From NCBI GenBank assembly GCA_910586845.1, contig CAJUJV010000028.1:1-42034 (forward strand): DNA of 42,034 nucleotides, written 5' to 3'. Both the position numbers and the translations under genes were made by a program. Numbering within the stretch: position 1 is the first letter of the stretch; each line of letters begins with the position of its first letter. The notes under the pieces are model-generated. The model searched no databases. It saw only the letters and a program-made list of their open reading frames with translations, and was not told the DNA's origin. Origin of the DNA: an uncultured Hungatella sp. (lineage in GTDB: Bacteria; Bacillota; Clostridia; Lachnospirales; Lachnospiraceae). Positions 6,546 to 15,726 of this stretch are shown here, one piece after another.

Positions 6546-8423
6546 ATGGCATGGTATGACGAAGCCATTTTCTATCACATTTATCCCCTGGGCCTGACGG
6601 GGGCGCCTAAAACCAATTCTTACGGAGAGCCTGAGCACCGGCTCAATACTCTGCTGCCATGGATCACACACATCAGGGACATCGGCTGCAATGCCCTTTA
6701 TATCGGCCCGCTGTTTGAATCCGTGGGCCACGGTTACGAGACCACGGACTACAAAAAGCTGGACAGCCGTCTGGGAACCAACGAAGACCTGACAGCCTTT
6801 GTGGAGGAATGCCACAGACAGGGAATCCGGGTCATCCTGGATGGGGTTTTCAATCACACGGGAAGAGATTTTTTTGCTTTTCAGGATATTAAGAAAAACC
6901 GGGACCAGTCTCCTTACAAAGACTGGTACTGCCATGTGAATTTCTGGGGCAATAATGAATACAACGACGGGTTTTCCTATGACAACTGGGGCGGATATGA
7001 TCTTCTTGCGAAGCTGAATCAGAACAATCCGGCTGTCAGAGACTATATCTGTGATGTGATCCGCTTCTGGGCCGCTGAATTCCGGATCGACGGGATCCGT
7101 CTGGATGCCGCCGATGTGCTGGATTTCGGATATATGCAGGCCCTTCGGCAGACGGCCAATGAGATCGGATCTGATTTCTGGCTCATGGGTGAAGTGATCC
7201 ACGGCGACTATACCAGGTGGGTCAACGAGGGCACTCTTCACTCGGTCACCAATTACCATCTTCACAAGGCGCTCTATTCGGGCCACAATGACCACAACTA
7301 TTTCGAGATCGCCCACACCGTGAGACGGCTCTATGAGATGGGAGGCAACCGTCCCGACGGGCTGAAGCTCTATAATTTTGTGGACAACCATGATGTGGAG
7401 CGGATCTACACCAAACTGACCAACAAGGCTCACTTCGTTCCGGTCCACATCCTTTTATATACGCTTCCCGGAGTACCTTCTGTCTATTACGGCTCCGAAT
7501 TCGGGATCGAGGGGAAGAAGGAACGGTATTCCGACGATTCTCTGCGGCCTGCCCTGAGTCTGGAGGACTATGAAGATGCACAGGAGAGCAACGGCTGCAC
7601 CCGGCTGATCACCGCCCTGGGAAAGATCCGTCAGAAGGTAAAGGCACTCTCCTACGGGGATTACAAAGAACTGGTCCTTACCAACCGGCAGTACGGCTTT
7701 GGAAGAAATTATCATGACGAAACCGTTCTGGTGGCAGTGAATAACGATGAGCAGGATGCCGTCATGGATCTTCCGGCAGGAAGCGCCTCCGCTTTCCAGG
7801 AACTGCTGTCAGGAGAGATCGTAAAAGCTGCAGACGGCAGGATCCACATCATGATCCCGGCAAACAGCGGCGGAATCTGGATCCCGGCAGAGCCCGGAAA
7901 GACCGCAAATCAGGCAGACACAGACAACCGGAACACCGCCACAAAACAGACGGCTGTATCAAGCAGAACTTCCCGCTCAAAGCAGACAACTGCGTCAGGC
8001 CCGAACTCCCCCGCAGAACAGGCAGCTGCAGACGACAGGAACACCGCCACAAAACAGACAGCCGCGCCAGCCACAAACTCCCGCACAAAACAGACCGCCA
8101 CAGGCGGCCGGAGCGCCGCGGACAGACAGTCAGCCGCAGCAGGCCCACAGAGCACGGATGGCCGGCAGACGGCTCCGGCACCTGGAAACAGGGACCGGAT
8201 GCGGTCAGACAGCCGGAGTACAGACGGGAAGAAAGGACAGGAGACAAAGGCCGCGCCTCCGATGCGGAAAAAGACTTATGAAGAGATGGATATCGAGGAA
8301 CTTCAGCAGGCGATCCTGGAGAGGATGGCCATGAACGGACCCATAACGGACCGGATGCGCCAGGACGTGATGGAGAATGTCTACCACAACTCCCTTCTGA
8401 ACTGGATCCGGAGTTTCCACTAA
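6546..8423 (+). CDS. GH13 alpha-amylase family glycoside hydrolase with repetitive tail
   Basis: This 625-aa enzyme acts on alpha-glucosidic bonds in the cytoplasm (no signal peptide). The four GH13 regions are intact: DGVFNH (99-104), GIRLDAAD with nucleophile Asp187, GEVIHG with acid/base Glu216, and FVDNHD (278-283). The domain order is the catalytic barrel (about 1-385), a short beta domain (about 390-450), then a low-complexity segment (about 455-570) rich in Thr, Gln, Ala, Ser and Arg with recurring TKQTA units. It ends in a folded-looking helical tail (EEMDIEELQQAILERMAMN...). The closest role would be an intracellular neopullulanase/maltodextrin glucosidase-like enzyme. The exact substrate is unknown. 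GGGAGG precedes the ATG by 10-11 nt. Confidence 0.9.
   Translation: MAWYDEAIFYHIYPLGLTGAPKTNSYGEPEHRLNTLLPWITHIRDIGCNALYIGPLFESVGHGYETTDYKKLDSRLGTNEDLTAFVEECHRQGIRVILDGVFNHTGRDFFAFQDIKKNRDQSPYKDWYCHVNFWGNNEYNDGFSYDNWGGYDLLAKLNQNNPAVRDYICDVIRFWAAEFRIDGIRLDAADVLDFGYMQALRQTANEIGSDFWLMGEVIHGDYTRWVNEGTLHSVTNYHLHKALYSGHNDHNYFEIAHTVRRLYEMGGNRPDGLKLYNFVDNHDVERIYTKLTNKAHFVPVHILLYTLPGVPSVYYGSEFGIEGKKERYSDDSLRPALSLEDYEDAQESNGCTRLITALGKIRQKVKALSYGDYKELVLTNRQYGFGRNYHDETVLVAVNNDEQDAVMDLPAGSASAFQELLSGEIVKAADGRIHIMIPANSGGIWIPAEPGKTANQADTDNRNTATKQTAVSSRTSRSKQTTASGPNSPAEQAAADDRNTATKQTAAPATNSRTKQTATGGRSAADRQSAAAGPQSTDGRQTAPAPGNRDRMRSDSRSTDGKKGQETKAAPPMRKKTYEEMDIEELQQAILERMAMNGPITDRMRQDVMENVYHNSLLNWIRSFH
7930..8059 (+). 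repeat. direct repeats in the GH13 tail
   Basis: A 22-bp identical word occurs at 7930-7951 and 8038-8059, exactly 108 bp apart and in frame. Shorter related units (ACAAAACAGAC, AAGCAGACAAC, AGAACAGGCAG) lie between and after. They encode the TATKQTA-like repeats of the linker. Confidence 0.75.
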
Positions 8424-8441
8424 GAACAGACAGCATCAGAA

Positions 8442-8474
8442 ACAGACAGGCCGGGGCTGCCCCCGGCCTTCTGT
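8442..8474. terminator. bidirectional terminator between GH13 and the desulfidase gene
   Basis: A GC-rich stem AGGCCGGGG/CCCCGGCCT with loop CTGC is extended by ACAGA/TCTGT. It separates two convergent genes and its right arm touches the stop codon of the minus-strand gene. T runs are weak, so it works mostly by stem strength. Confidence 0.55.
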
Positions 8475-9763
8475 CATCCCTTATCCACATCCGCCTTATC
8501 GATCATAATATTCAGGATCTCCGTATCCGTCCGTTTCATTCCCACACGTCCGATGTAGCCCACATTCTTTATGGTCTTCTCCACATCCTCCTGAACGATG
8601 CCCTCTCCCGGCTGGAAACATCGGTTCACCATCCCCATATAGTGAGCCAGGATGGCCGCATCCACGGCAGAGGCGATCTTGGCCGCACAGGAAGACTTGG
8701 CTCCGTCACAGACAATGCCGCCTACATTGGCAATGGTATTGACGATGGTCCTGGACACTTCCTCGTAGCTCCCCCCTGTCATGTAGGTGATCGCCGCCCC
8801 GGCTCCGCAGGCCGCGCTGACGGCTCCGCAGTAGGCTGAAAGACTTCCGATGTACTTCTTCTGATGGATGGCGATGAGATTGCTGACCACCAGCGCCCGG
8901 TAAAGAGCCTCCTGATTCAGATTCAGTTCCCTGGCAAATTCAATGACCGGAAGCGACACGGTCATCCCCTGGTTGCCGCTGCCGGAGTTGATGACCACCG
9001 GCATGGAGCAGCCGGACATCCTGGCATCGGACCCGGCGGCCGCCTTGGCTCTGGCCCGGACCTTCACATCGGATCCGTAGTACTGGAGCAGGGTCCTGCC
9101 TACCTGGGCGCCATAGGTTTTGCTCAGTCCTGCCTCGGCAATGGCTGTGTTATACTCCACCTGCCGTCCCAGAACCTTCTCCACATCTTCCATGCGCACC
9201 TGATCGGCAAACTCCAGGATATCTCTGACATTTAACCGGGAACGGTCCACTGCCTCGGATTCTCCTTCCAGTCCGAGGGAACGCTCAAACACAACCTGAT
9301 CGTCCTTTACGATGCGTGTAATATAGGTATGACGGTTAATGATGGTTACCTCCGCACTGTGGCCCCGGGCTTCCACCCTGGCCACAATATAGAGATTTTC
9401 CACGTCTTCTGCCAGAGTGCAGCTGCAGAACCCCTGTTTTACCAGTTCTCTGGTCCTGTCTATATCCTCCTGGGTCACCTTCTCCAGCACTTCCAGCTGG
9501 CTGTCCGCATCTCCTCCTACCACACCCAGGGCGGCTGCCACATCGATGCCTTTCATGCCTCCGGAATTGGGGACCGTGACGCCTTTTACATTTTTGATAA
9601 TATTGCCGCTGCAGCTCATCTCGATATGCTCAGGAAACATCCCCAGCACCTCCCTGGCTTTTGCCGCCGCATAGGCTATGGCTATGGGCTCCGTACACCC
9701 GAGAGCCGGCACCAGTTCTGCCTCCAGGATCCGGCAGTAATTCTCATACAGTTCTTTCTCCAT
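8474..9763 (-). CDS. L-cysteine desulfidase family protein (UPF0597 / CyuA-type)
   Basis: This 429-aa protein belongs to the iron-sulphur serine-dehydratase-alpha-like family that includes archaeal L-cysteine desulfidase and E. coli CyuA (YhaM), which break L-cysteine into pyruvate, ammonia and sulfide. Visible family features are ALGCTEP (Cys23), SCSGNIIKN, SGSGNQG, the SAYCGAVSAACGAG stretch, and GIVCDGAKSSCA near the C-terminus. Together these supply the cysteines that hold an oxygen-labile [4Fe-4S] cluster. Length is normal. GGAGGAGG lies upstream of the ATG. It stands alone, with no adjacent cysteine transporter or regulator, so the in vivo substrate (cysteine, serine or a related amino acid) is inferred. 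Confidence 0.88.
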   Translation of the reverse strand: MEKELYENYCRILEAELVPALGCTEPIAIAYAAAKAREVLGMFPEHIEMSCSGNIIKNVKGVTVPNSGGMKGIDVAAALGVVGGDADSQLEVLEKVTQEDIDRTRELVKQGFCSCTLAEDVENLYIVARVEARGHSAEVTIINRHTYITRIVKDDQVVFERSLGLEGESEAVDRSRLNVRDILEFADQVRMEDVEKVLGRQVEYNTAIAEAGLSKTYGAQVGRTLLQYYGSDVKVRARAKAAAGSDARMSGCSMPVVINSGSGNQGMTVSLPVIEFARELNLNQEALYRALVVSNLIAIHQKKYIGSLSAYCGAVSAACGAGAAITYMTGGSYEEVSRTIVNTIANVGGIVCDGAKSSCAAKIASAVDAAILAHYMGMVNRCFQPGEGIVQEDVEKTIKNVGYIGRVGMKRTDTEILNIMIDKADVDKG

Positions 9764-9809
9764 CGTTTCTTTCCTCCTCCGTATGGTCCTGAGAGATCAC
9801 ATCTAACAG

Positions 9810-9838
9810 TTGACATTGCCCTCTCAATCATGTATCAT
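9810..9838 (+). promoter_or_regulatory. promoter of the metallophosphoesterase gene
   Basis: TTGACA (9810-9815, perfect) and TATCAT (9833-9838) are 17 bp apart. It implies a start near 9845 and therefore excludes the long open frame that reaches back through the desulfidase gene; translation must begin at about 9881. Confidence 0.65.
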
Positions 9839-9880
9839 GACGGCATAAATCCATTTACAGGGCCCAAAGCCCGGAAAGGA

Positions 9881-10774
9881 ATGCCTTTGTTTCGCACAGT
9901 TCATTACACCATTACTTCCCCCCGCCTCCCGAAAGCGTTTCACGGGTTTACCATCGTCCATCTCTCAGATCTTCACGGTGAAAGCTACGGCAGCGGCAAC
10001 CAGCTTCTGATCCGAAAGATCCGTCAGGCCGAACCGGACATGATCGCCATGACCGGGGACATGGCCGACGATCACCCCCGCTCCCAGGCCAATCTGATCC
10101 GGCTGTGCTCCGGTCTGACAGAACTTTGGCCCGTCTGCTACACCCCCGGCAATCATGAGCAGGGACTGAAACCGGCTCATTATGACAGACTCATGAAAAA
10201 ACTGAAATCTCTGGGCATCACCGTTCTGGAAAACAGATGGTGCACCGTGTCCCGGAAAGGCAGTTTTCTTAAAATATACGGGCTGGTCATGCCCATGCCC
10301 TATTATAAAGATCCGTTCCGGGAAGATTATGTGAAAGGAATCTGCTTTACGGCCGCCCATACTGCTGAAGCCCTGGGGCCGGCGGATAAGGACTGCTACA
10401 ATATCCTCCTGTCCCACAATCCTCTGTATTACCCTGCCTGCCGGGACTGGGGCGCTGATCTGACCCTCTCCGGTCATATCCACGGAGGCATTATCCGGAT
10501 CCCCGGTCTGGGAGGCCTCCTCTCACCGGACCTGACCCTGTTCCCCCGGTACGACGGCGGCCATTTTACGGAACAGGGAAAACATCTGATCGTCAGCCGG
10601 GGGCTGGGCAACCACTTTTTTGTGCGGGTTATGAATCCCCCGGAGCTTGTGGTCATCCGGCTGCAGAGAGGAAAAGGGGCCTCAAAACAGTCCGGTAATG
10701 TTAAAAAGCCCTCAGATACCAGGAAGGCAGAAACAGCTTCTCGACCCATCCCATGGCCGGGAAAAACTGTCTGA
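9881..10774 (+). CDS. calcineurin-like metallophosphoesterase
   Basis: This 297-aa enzyme binds two metals and hydrolyses phosphoesters. All five family blocks are present: SDLHG (Asp30, His32), TGDMADD, TPGNHE, LSHNP and SGHIHGG, in the order and spacing of YkuE/YaeI-type phosphoesterases. Unlike many relatives it has no N-terminal membrane anchor. The ATG at 9881 is used, but GGAAAGGA abuts it, so a TTG two codons later (9887) would be better spaced and may be the true start. After the natural domain end (PPELVVIRLQ) the protein carries about 30 basic, low-complexity residues encoded opposite the end of the ABC permease gene; the two genes overlap tail-to-tail by 74 bp. Confidence 0.87.
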   Translation: MPLFRTVHYTITSPRLPKAFHGFTIVHLSDLHGESYGSGNQLLIRKIRQAEPDMIAMTGDMADDHPRSQANLIRLCSGLTELWPVCYTPGNHEQGLKPAHYDRLMKKLKSLGITVLENRWCTVSRKGSFLKIYGLVMPMPYYKDPFREDYVKGICFTAAHTAEALGPADKDCYNILLSHNPLYYPACRDWGADLTLSGHIHGGIIRIPGLGGLLSPDLTLFPRYDGGHFTEQGKHLIVSRGLGNHFFVRVMNPPELVVIRLQRGKGASKQSGNVKKPSDTRKAETASRPIPWPGKTV

Positions 10775-11867
10775 TATCCACGATCACCGGAGCAAAGACC
10801 AGGCTCCCCACCAGAAAGAAAGGAATCATGCAGCACAGGATCTGAGGCTTTCTGCAGACCGCCTTCGCTCCATAGGCAAAGATACAGACTGCCAGGCAAT
10901 ACACCGCCAGAACTGCCGCCTCCCTCCCCGGGTTTTCCAGACATCCTCCCGCCTTCAGAGCCGCCATGGCTGACACTGCGGCCAGAAATACGGGAGCCGC
11001 CAGCGCGGCCAGGCTGCACCGGATCCGTCTTCCCGGCGGCAGGGGGAGAAACAGTCCTTTCTCCTCGTCGCTTCCCAGCATCACTCCGCTGTAGAGACCT
11101 GTCAGGAACAGGTAGACCGCCGCGATCCCCCGGACCGGAAACACTGCCGGAGCCGGCTCTGATTCCGACTCCTGTTGTCCGGAACTTCTGTAACCGTATT
11201 CAAACCGGAACGTGCTGCCGTTATTCTGCCATTTGTCATAGAGGGCTGCCGCCTGGACCAGTACCTGGTCCATGAGAACCGCTGCGGCGTCCTGAAGACC
11301 TTCCGGCGCTCTGCCGGACAGGTTCTGTCTCACGGTTTCCGACTCCCCGATATAATCCAGGAAGATCTCTTTCCCGTATGATCTCATCAGCGCCGCAAAT
11401 ACGATCTCTGAAGACAGAGACGCCAGCACCGTAGACGGTGCGGAATATACCTGGATACAGTGCCTGTAGTCCTCCTGATCCAGTTTTTCCCTCAGGCCTG
11501 CCGGTATGATATAACCGCACTCCGCCCGCCGGGAAGCCACCTCATCCCTGACCTGCTGTGCACTGTTGCACTGATAGAAGCGAAACAGTCTGCCGCCGGC
11601 TGCGCTTCCAGCTTCCAGGTTTTCTGCCAGCACCGCTTCCAGAGGTTTCTCTGGTTCTGCGCCGTTTCCCTGCTGTTTCTTCAAATCCTTTTCCCGGTCC
11701 CTGCCTTCCTCTGCATACACCGCGATCCGGACCTCCTGGCCCTCCTTCTCCTCCACCTGTCTGAGAGCCCAGGCCGCAGCCGGAAGAGCCAGAAGGATGA
11801 GGGCAAAAGACCATTTCCTCAGATAGCGTTTACAGTTTAAAAGGAACCACACCGCCGCCTGTCTCAT
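10701..11867 (-). CDS. ABC-2 type exporter permease (second subunit)
   Basis: This 388-aa membrane protein has one N-terminal helix (about residues 18-34), a large outward domain of about 220 residues, then about five helices (from SEPAPAVFPVRGIAAVYLF onward). That is the ABC-2 permease plan of YhgE/NatB-type exporters. Its ATG overlaps the previous gene's TGA in the ATGA manner, with GGAGGTG 10 nt upstream, so the two permeases are translationally coupled and probably form a heterodimer. A longer open frame extends back to 12290 but lies inside the previous gene. Last gene of a four-gene exporter operon; its 3' end overlaps the convergent phosphoesterase gene. Confidence 0.82.
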   Translation of the reverse strand: MRQAAVWFLLNCKRYLRKWSFALILLALPAAAWALRQVEEKEGQEVRIAVYAEEGRDREKDLKKQQGNGAEPEKPLEAVLAENLEAGSAAGGRLFRFYQCNSAQQVRDEVASRRAECGYIIPAGLREKLDQEDYRHCIQVYSAPSTVLASLSSEIVFAALMRSYGKEIFLDYIGESETVRQNLSGRAPEGLQDAAAVLMDQVLVQAAALYDKWQNNGSTFRFEYGYRSSGQQESESEPAPAVFPVRGIAAVYLFLTGLYSGVMLGSDEEKGLFLPLPPGRRIRCSLAALAAPVFLAAVSAMAALKAGGCLENPGREAAVLAVYCLAVCIFAYGAKAVCRKPQILCCMIPFFLVGSLVFAPVIVDIRQFFPAMGWVEKLFLPSWYLRAF

Positions 11868-13051
11868 CGCCTTTTCACCTCCACAGCCATGCTTCCTGTC
11901 CAGGCCGCCCCTGTCAGAATCAGACAGCAGATTCCGCAGCGCCAGGACCATTGCCGGGTCATGGCCGTCTTTACCGTATCCATCAGGATCCCGGATGGAA
12001 GCCATGGTCCTATCTTCCGGATGGTGACGGGCAGGAATATGGCAGGCAGAAATCCTCCTGCCAGAAAATGCTGTCCCGTGATCACCAGAAACAGAAGCAT
12101 GATGCCGCCCATAAGGGTCCCGGCCAGCTGATACAGAAAAACCACAACGGAAGCTGCCGTCATGCAGGTCACAATCCACACTGCCGCCAGGATCAGGCCG
12201 GCTTCCACGGCTCCTGTCCCGGTCACGAGGATCAGCACCGGTCCTGTGGCCGCTGCCATCAAAAATCCCATGCCTGATATCCTGGCCCATGCCTGATATC
12301 CGCTTCCGATCCCCCGCATTCTCAGCTTCTGTACCGTCACGCTTTTCATGGGCAGCAGATAGCCGGACACCGGGATGGCGGAAAGAAACAGAAACAGCAC
12401 ATACATGCTGGCTTCATAGAATTCCGTGACAGTCACGTCGCCGGTAGCTGCTGCCTTCCTGTGTCGGAAATATACGGTTCTCTGAAGGCTGTAATCCATA
12501 TACCGCCTGTTCAGCTCATCTTCCAGCTCCCCGACGGCCTCCTCCAGCCCCATGGCATAATACAATTCGTTTCCCCCGTAGATTCCCGCCTGTCCGGCGC
12601 TTAAGATCACTGCTCCCGCATCCGTCAGTTCCCGAAACAGTTTTCCCTCGATGCCTGCATGTTCCGTCAGCCACACCTTTACCGGCGTGTTGACACCGTT
12701 CATGATATCCTGCACAAATCCTTCCGGAATATCCAGAACCGCATACAGTTCCCCGTCCTCCAGCCGGTCCAGACAGGCCTCCCGGTCCATATAGTGAAAA
12801 TCACAGATGCTGTTTACGCTTTCCAGAGAGCTGACCATCTTCATCACCTGTCTGGCCAGTGCGTCTTCTTCCGGAACGGATACTCCCACAGCCACCTTCC
12901 CCACCACCTGGTCTCCGTACAGCATACGGCCCGCCAAAAGGGCAATCACACCCGCCAGCAATAGCAGCATGATTGCCCCTGCATAGAGATGTGGAAGGCG
13001 TCTGCATGCCCTTTTTAATTCCAGTTTCAAATAAACCAGATGCATCCACAT
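11864..13051 (-). CDS. ABC-2 type exporter permease (first subunit)
   Basis: This 395-aa membrane protein has a single N-terminal helix (about 23-42), an extracytoplasmic domain of about 180 residues, and a C-terminal block of about six helices including TFVFLSAIPVSGYLLP-like and ISGMGFLMAAATGP segments. The topology is that of ABC-2 permeases. It shares the plan but little sequence with the coupled permease immediately downstream (4-nt overlap). ATPase and a zinc-ribbon membrane protein are encoded upstream on the same strand. The cargo is unknown; such exporters move lipids, peptides or drugs. Only a weak ribosome binding site (GAGAAAAGA) precedes the ATG. Confidence 0.82.
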   Translation of the reverse strand: MWMHLVYLKLELKRACRRLPHLYAGAIMLLLLAGVIALLAGRMLYGDQVVGKVAVGVSVPEEDALARQVMKMVSSLESVNSICDFHYMDREACLDRLEDGELYAVLDIPEGFVQDIMNGVNTPVKVWLTEHAGIEGKLFRELTDAGAVILSAGQAGIYGGNELYYAMGLEEAVGELEDELNRRYMDYSLQRTVYFRHRKAAATGDVTVTEFYEASMYVLFLFLSAIPVSGYLLPMKSVTVQKLRMRGIGSGYQAWARISGMGFLMAAATGPVLILVTGTGAVEAGLILAAVWIVTCMTAASVVVFLYQLAGTLMGGIMLLFLVITGQHFLAGGFLPAIFLPVTIRKIGPWLPSGILMDTVKTAMTRQWSWRCGICCLILTGAAWTGSMAVEVKRR

Positions 13052-13115
13052 AAATCTTTTCTCATTTCTGTGTCAAATAGTATGCCTGTGCGTTACAGGA
13101 AAAGGTTCTCTTTTT

Positions 13116-14939
13116 CTACATGGAAAGCTGGCCGGCCAGCTGCATGATGCCCATATAAAACTCCATGATCACGCTCTCCCACTGACTCTCGTCTGCCGCG
13201 ATCACGTCAAACTGCTCGCCCTCCAGAGGAGTCACCGGCTCTGCCAGAGGTTTGTAGGAATACTCTCCGCTGAGGGTCATCCCTACTGCCTGATCCATCA
13301 TGGCCACTTTAAATTCGTCGATGCTCATGTGGACAGAGTTTCCTTTTTCCAGCTGATCCACGACTCCTGTCATGGAAATATCCACCAGCAGGGAACGGTC
13401 CATGGTACAGGACAGGCCCATGTGATAATCTCCGCTGTCGGAATCATAGCTTCCGGTCCAGACGCCTCCCATGTCAAATCCGTCGCTGCCGCTCATGGAC
13501 AGGTTCAGATCCACGTCGCTGGTCACTTTCTTCCCGTCATAACTGCCCTGCTTCGTCATGTCAAAAGCCATGCGGTCGCTGCCTTCTGTCAGCTCCACAT
13601 TGACAAGCATATTCTCTGTGGGGTAAGAACCTCCCTGGATCTTAACGTCAAAATCAATATTGACCTCGCTGGTGATTCCGCTGTCTTTCACTTTGAGGAC
13701 TGTGGTTCCTTCCACTGCCGCCAGACGGCCGTTCTTGGTCACATATACATTCATGTCCACATCATTCAGGCTCTCGTCCAGGAAGTCGATCATCTCGTTG
13801 ACTGCCTCGGTCACGTCCTCCATGCTGTCCAGATAGAGATCCGCCGCAGAGATGCCGGAAGAAGTGCCTCCCATAATCTCCGCCAGTTTCACGCTTCTCT
13901 CCAGCTGGCTCAGATACTGATCCTTCAGCTCCTGGTCATTTAAGAAGAAATCTGTGGATGTGCGCAGGAATTCCATCATGGAGTCCTTGCTCACCAGAAC
14001 CTTGTATCCCTTACAGCTCACTTCCTGGCCGTCCACGGTAAAGGTTCCCTTCTCTCCCTTTTCCACAACCAGTGCTTCCTTAAACTTCTCCTGGGCCTGG
14101 GTGCCTTCCCTGTACCGGGTCATGAGAGTGTCGAAATCCAGTGTATTCAGCTCTCCCGATTCCGCCTGAGCCGAAAGCTCCTCCAGATAGTCGGCAAAGC
14201 CCTGGACATCGATCCCTGACATCTCCAGAGCCGGCCCTATGAGCGGAGAACTCTGGATCCTGTCCATCAGGCCGTCGCTCAGGTCCATGGTGAACACTCT
14301 GGTGGAAAGCTCCGGAATGGCCACCATCAGAGTCTCGTCTCCATAGTAGGCATCCATATTTACCAGGTCCATATCCTTGTAGATCACGCCGATATTGGCA
14401 AAGCTTTTCTTGTTGGTCTTGTCATCCCGGCCGTTGATCCGGATCCCGCTTCCCTTAAATTCATTGATCTGGGGATCGGAGCAGTTATCCATGACTATGG
14501 TGACAGACCCTTCTACATCTTTTGTCCTGGAGGCCTCGGCAAACTGGGAGAACCCGAACAGCTCCTCCATGGGCTTCACCTGATCCTCTGTGTAGACCGT
14601 CTCAAAGGCATTGATAACCACTTCCTTGGGATCTTCCCTGTTCATGGCAAACACCGCTGCTCCGATAACTGCCACGGCCGCCACGGCTGCCCCGATGATG
14701 AGGCCTGTTTTTTTCTTCTTCGGCTCAGGGGGAACAACCGTCTGGACAGACGGATCCATGGACTGTTCCGCCGGATTATTCAGCACCTCTGTATATTCCT
14801 TTTGAAATGAGGGAACTGTCTCCGTCCCCTGTACTGCAGCCGGTTCCCCGGCATCCCGGGGTGCCTCCGCCGGGCTGCCGCACTGGCTGCAGATTTTTTC
14901 ATTCTCATTTAATTCTGCTCCGCATACGCTGCATTTCAT
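13116..14939 (-). CDS. zinc-ribbon, membrane-anchored extracellular protein
   Basis: I do not recognise a named family beyond the zinc ribbon. The 607-aa protein begins with a cytoplasmic zinc ribbon (CSVCGAEL...CSQCG, residues 3-22), has a disordered linker, a single membrane helix (about 78-98, GLIIGAAVAAVAVIGAAV) and a long outward domain of about 500 residues rich in Asp, Ser, Met and beta-strand patterns. It has a long linear charge-rich stretch with recurring V-x-M-T/S-x-G motifs near the C-terminus that resembles a lipoprotein-like beta domain. It sits between the ABC ATPase gene (22 bp upstream) and the permeases (64 bp downstream), so it is probably an accessory or sensor of the exporter. 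GGGAGGAAG precedes the ATG. Confidence 0.75.
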   Translation of the reverse strand: MKCSVCGAELNENEKICSQCGSPAEAPRDAGEPAAVQGTETVPSFQKEYTEVLNNPAEQSMDPSVQTVVPPEPKKKKTGLIIGAAVAAVAVIGAAVFAMNREDPKEVVINAFETVYTEDQVKPMEELFGFSQFAEASRTKDVEGSVTIVMDNCSDPQINEFKGSGIRINGRDDKTNKKSFANIGVIYKDMDLVNMDAYYGDETLMVAIPELSTRVFTMDLSDGLMDRIQSSPLIGPALEMSGIDVQGFADYLEELSAQAESGELNTLDFDTLMTRYREGTQAQEKFKEALVVEKGEKGTFTVDGQEVSCKGYKVLVSKDSMMEFLRTSTDFFLNDQELKDQYLSQLERSVKLAEIMGGTSSGISAADLYLDSMEDVTEAVNEMIDFLDESLNDVDMNVYVTKNGRLAAVEGTTVLKVKDSGITSEVNIDFDVKIQGGSYPTENMLVNVELTEGSDRMAFDMTKQGSYDGKKVTSDVDLNLSMSGSDGFDMGGVWTGSYDSDSGDYHMGLSCTMDRSLLVDISMTGVVDQLEKGNSVHMSIDEFKVAMMDQAVGMTLSGEYSYKPLAEPVTPLEGEQFDVIAADESQWESVIMEFYMGIMQLAGQLSM

Positions 14940-14961
14940 CTTGTCTCTTCCTCCCTTTCTT

Positions 14962-15633
14962 TTACAGATATTTTATGAGTGCTTCTTCTGAAAGATTTCT
15001 TTCGACGGGCATCAGTCTGCCTTCTTTCAAAGCACACATTCTGGTACACACCGACAGTTCTCCTGTCTCATGAGATGTGAGGATCACGGTCCCGCCGTCC
15101 GCCAGATAAGACTTAAGATACCGGCGGATATCTGCCTTACATTCCATGTCGAGAGCAGCTCCCGGCTCATCCATGATCAGCACGGAACCTCTCTCCGACA
15201 GGGCACATGCGATGGCAAGCCGCTTCTTCATGCCTCCAGACAATTTGTCCACAGTACGTTTCAGCATGGGTTTTATGCCGAGAAACGCGGCCGTTCCCGT
15301 GTTCAGATCTTCAGCCATGGCTTTCCGGTTCCCTCCATGCCATAAAAGCAGGTTATCCTCCACTGTCAGCTCCCCGATCAGCGGATTCTCCTGGGGCACA
15401 TAAGCCACCTTTCTGGTGTAAAAGCCCGGATTCTTCCCGGCATCTTCCCCATCCAGGCTGATGCTCCCCCTGTCGGGTTTCAGGGCCCCGGCCAAAATGG
15501 ACAGAAATGTGGTCTTTCCGCAGCCGTTGCCGCCGATGATGCCCACACACTCTCCCGGAGCCGCCGTAAGATCTGCTCCTTTCAGAATCTCCCTTCTATG
15601 ATAACACTTATGAATGTCTCTTGCAACCAGCAT
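14962..15633 (-). CDS. ABC exporter ATPase
   Basis: This 223-aa nucleotide-binding subunit powers the two downstream ABC-2 permeases. The core motifs are complete: Walker A GGNGCGKTT (about 34-42), Q-loop VPQEN, signature LSGGMKKR, Walker B VLIMDEP and H-loop TSHE. The start at 15633 is chosen because GGGAGG lies just upstream; the open frame continues 25 codons further without a site. First gene of a four-gene operon (ATPase, zinc-ribbon protein, permease, permease). The operon's promoter should lie in the AT-rich stretch 15670-15720, but I could not assign convincing boxes. Confidence 0.9.
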   Translation of the reverse strand: MLVARDIHKCYHRREILKGADLTAAPGECVGIIGGNGCGKTTFLSILAGALKPDRGSISLDGEDAGKNPGFYTRKVAYVPQENPLIGELTVEDNLLLWHGGNRKAMAEDLNTGTAAFLGIKPMLKRTVDKLSGGMKKRLAIACALSERGSVLIMDEPGAALDMECKADIRRYLKSYLADGGTVILTSHETGELSVCTRMCALKEGRLMPVERNLSEEALIKYL

Positions 15634-15726
15634 CTGTGCCTCCCTGACCGGGCCCGCCTGCGGCAGCCCCTTCCTTACTACAAATAATAACAATATTTCA
15701 ATACACATGTTCCCCGAAATTAAACG

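Noticed and set aside
6516..7448. Long minus-strand open frame (310 codons) opposite the GH13 gene
   Set aside because: It lies wholly antisense to the conserved catalytic core, has no ribosome binding site and its sequence is the mirror of that gene's codons.
9329..9880. N-terminal extension of the phosphoesterase frame through the desulfidase gene
   Set aside because: A good promoter lies at 9810-9838, inside the extension, and the family begins near 9881.
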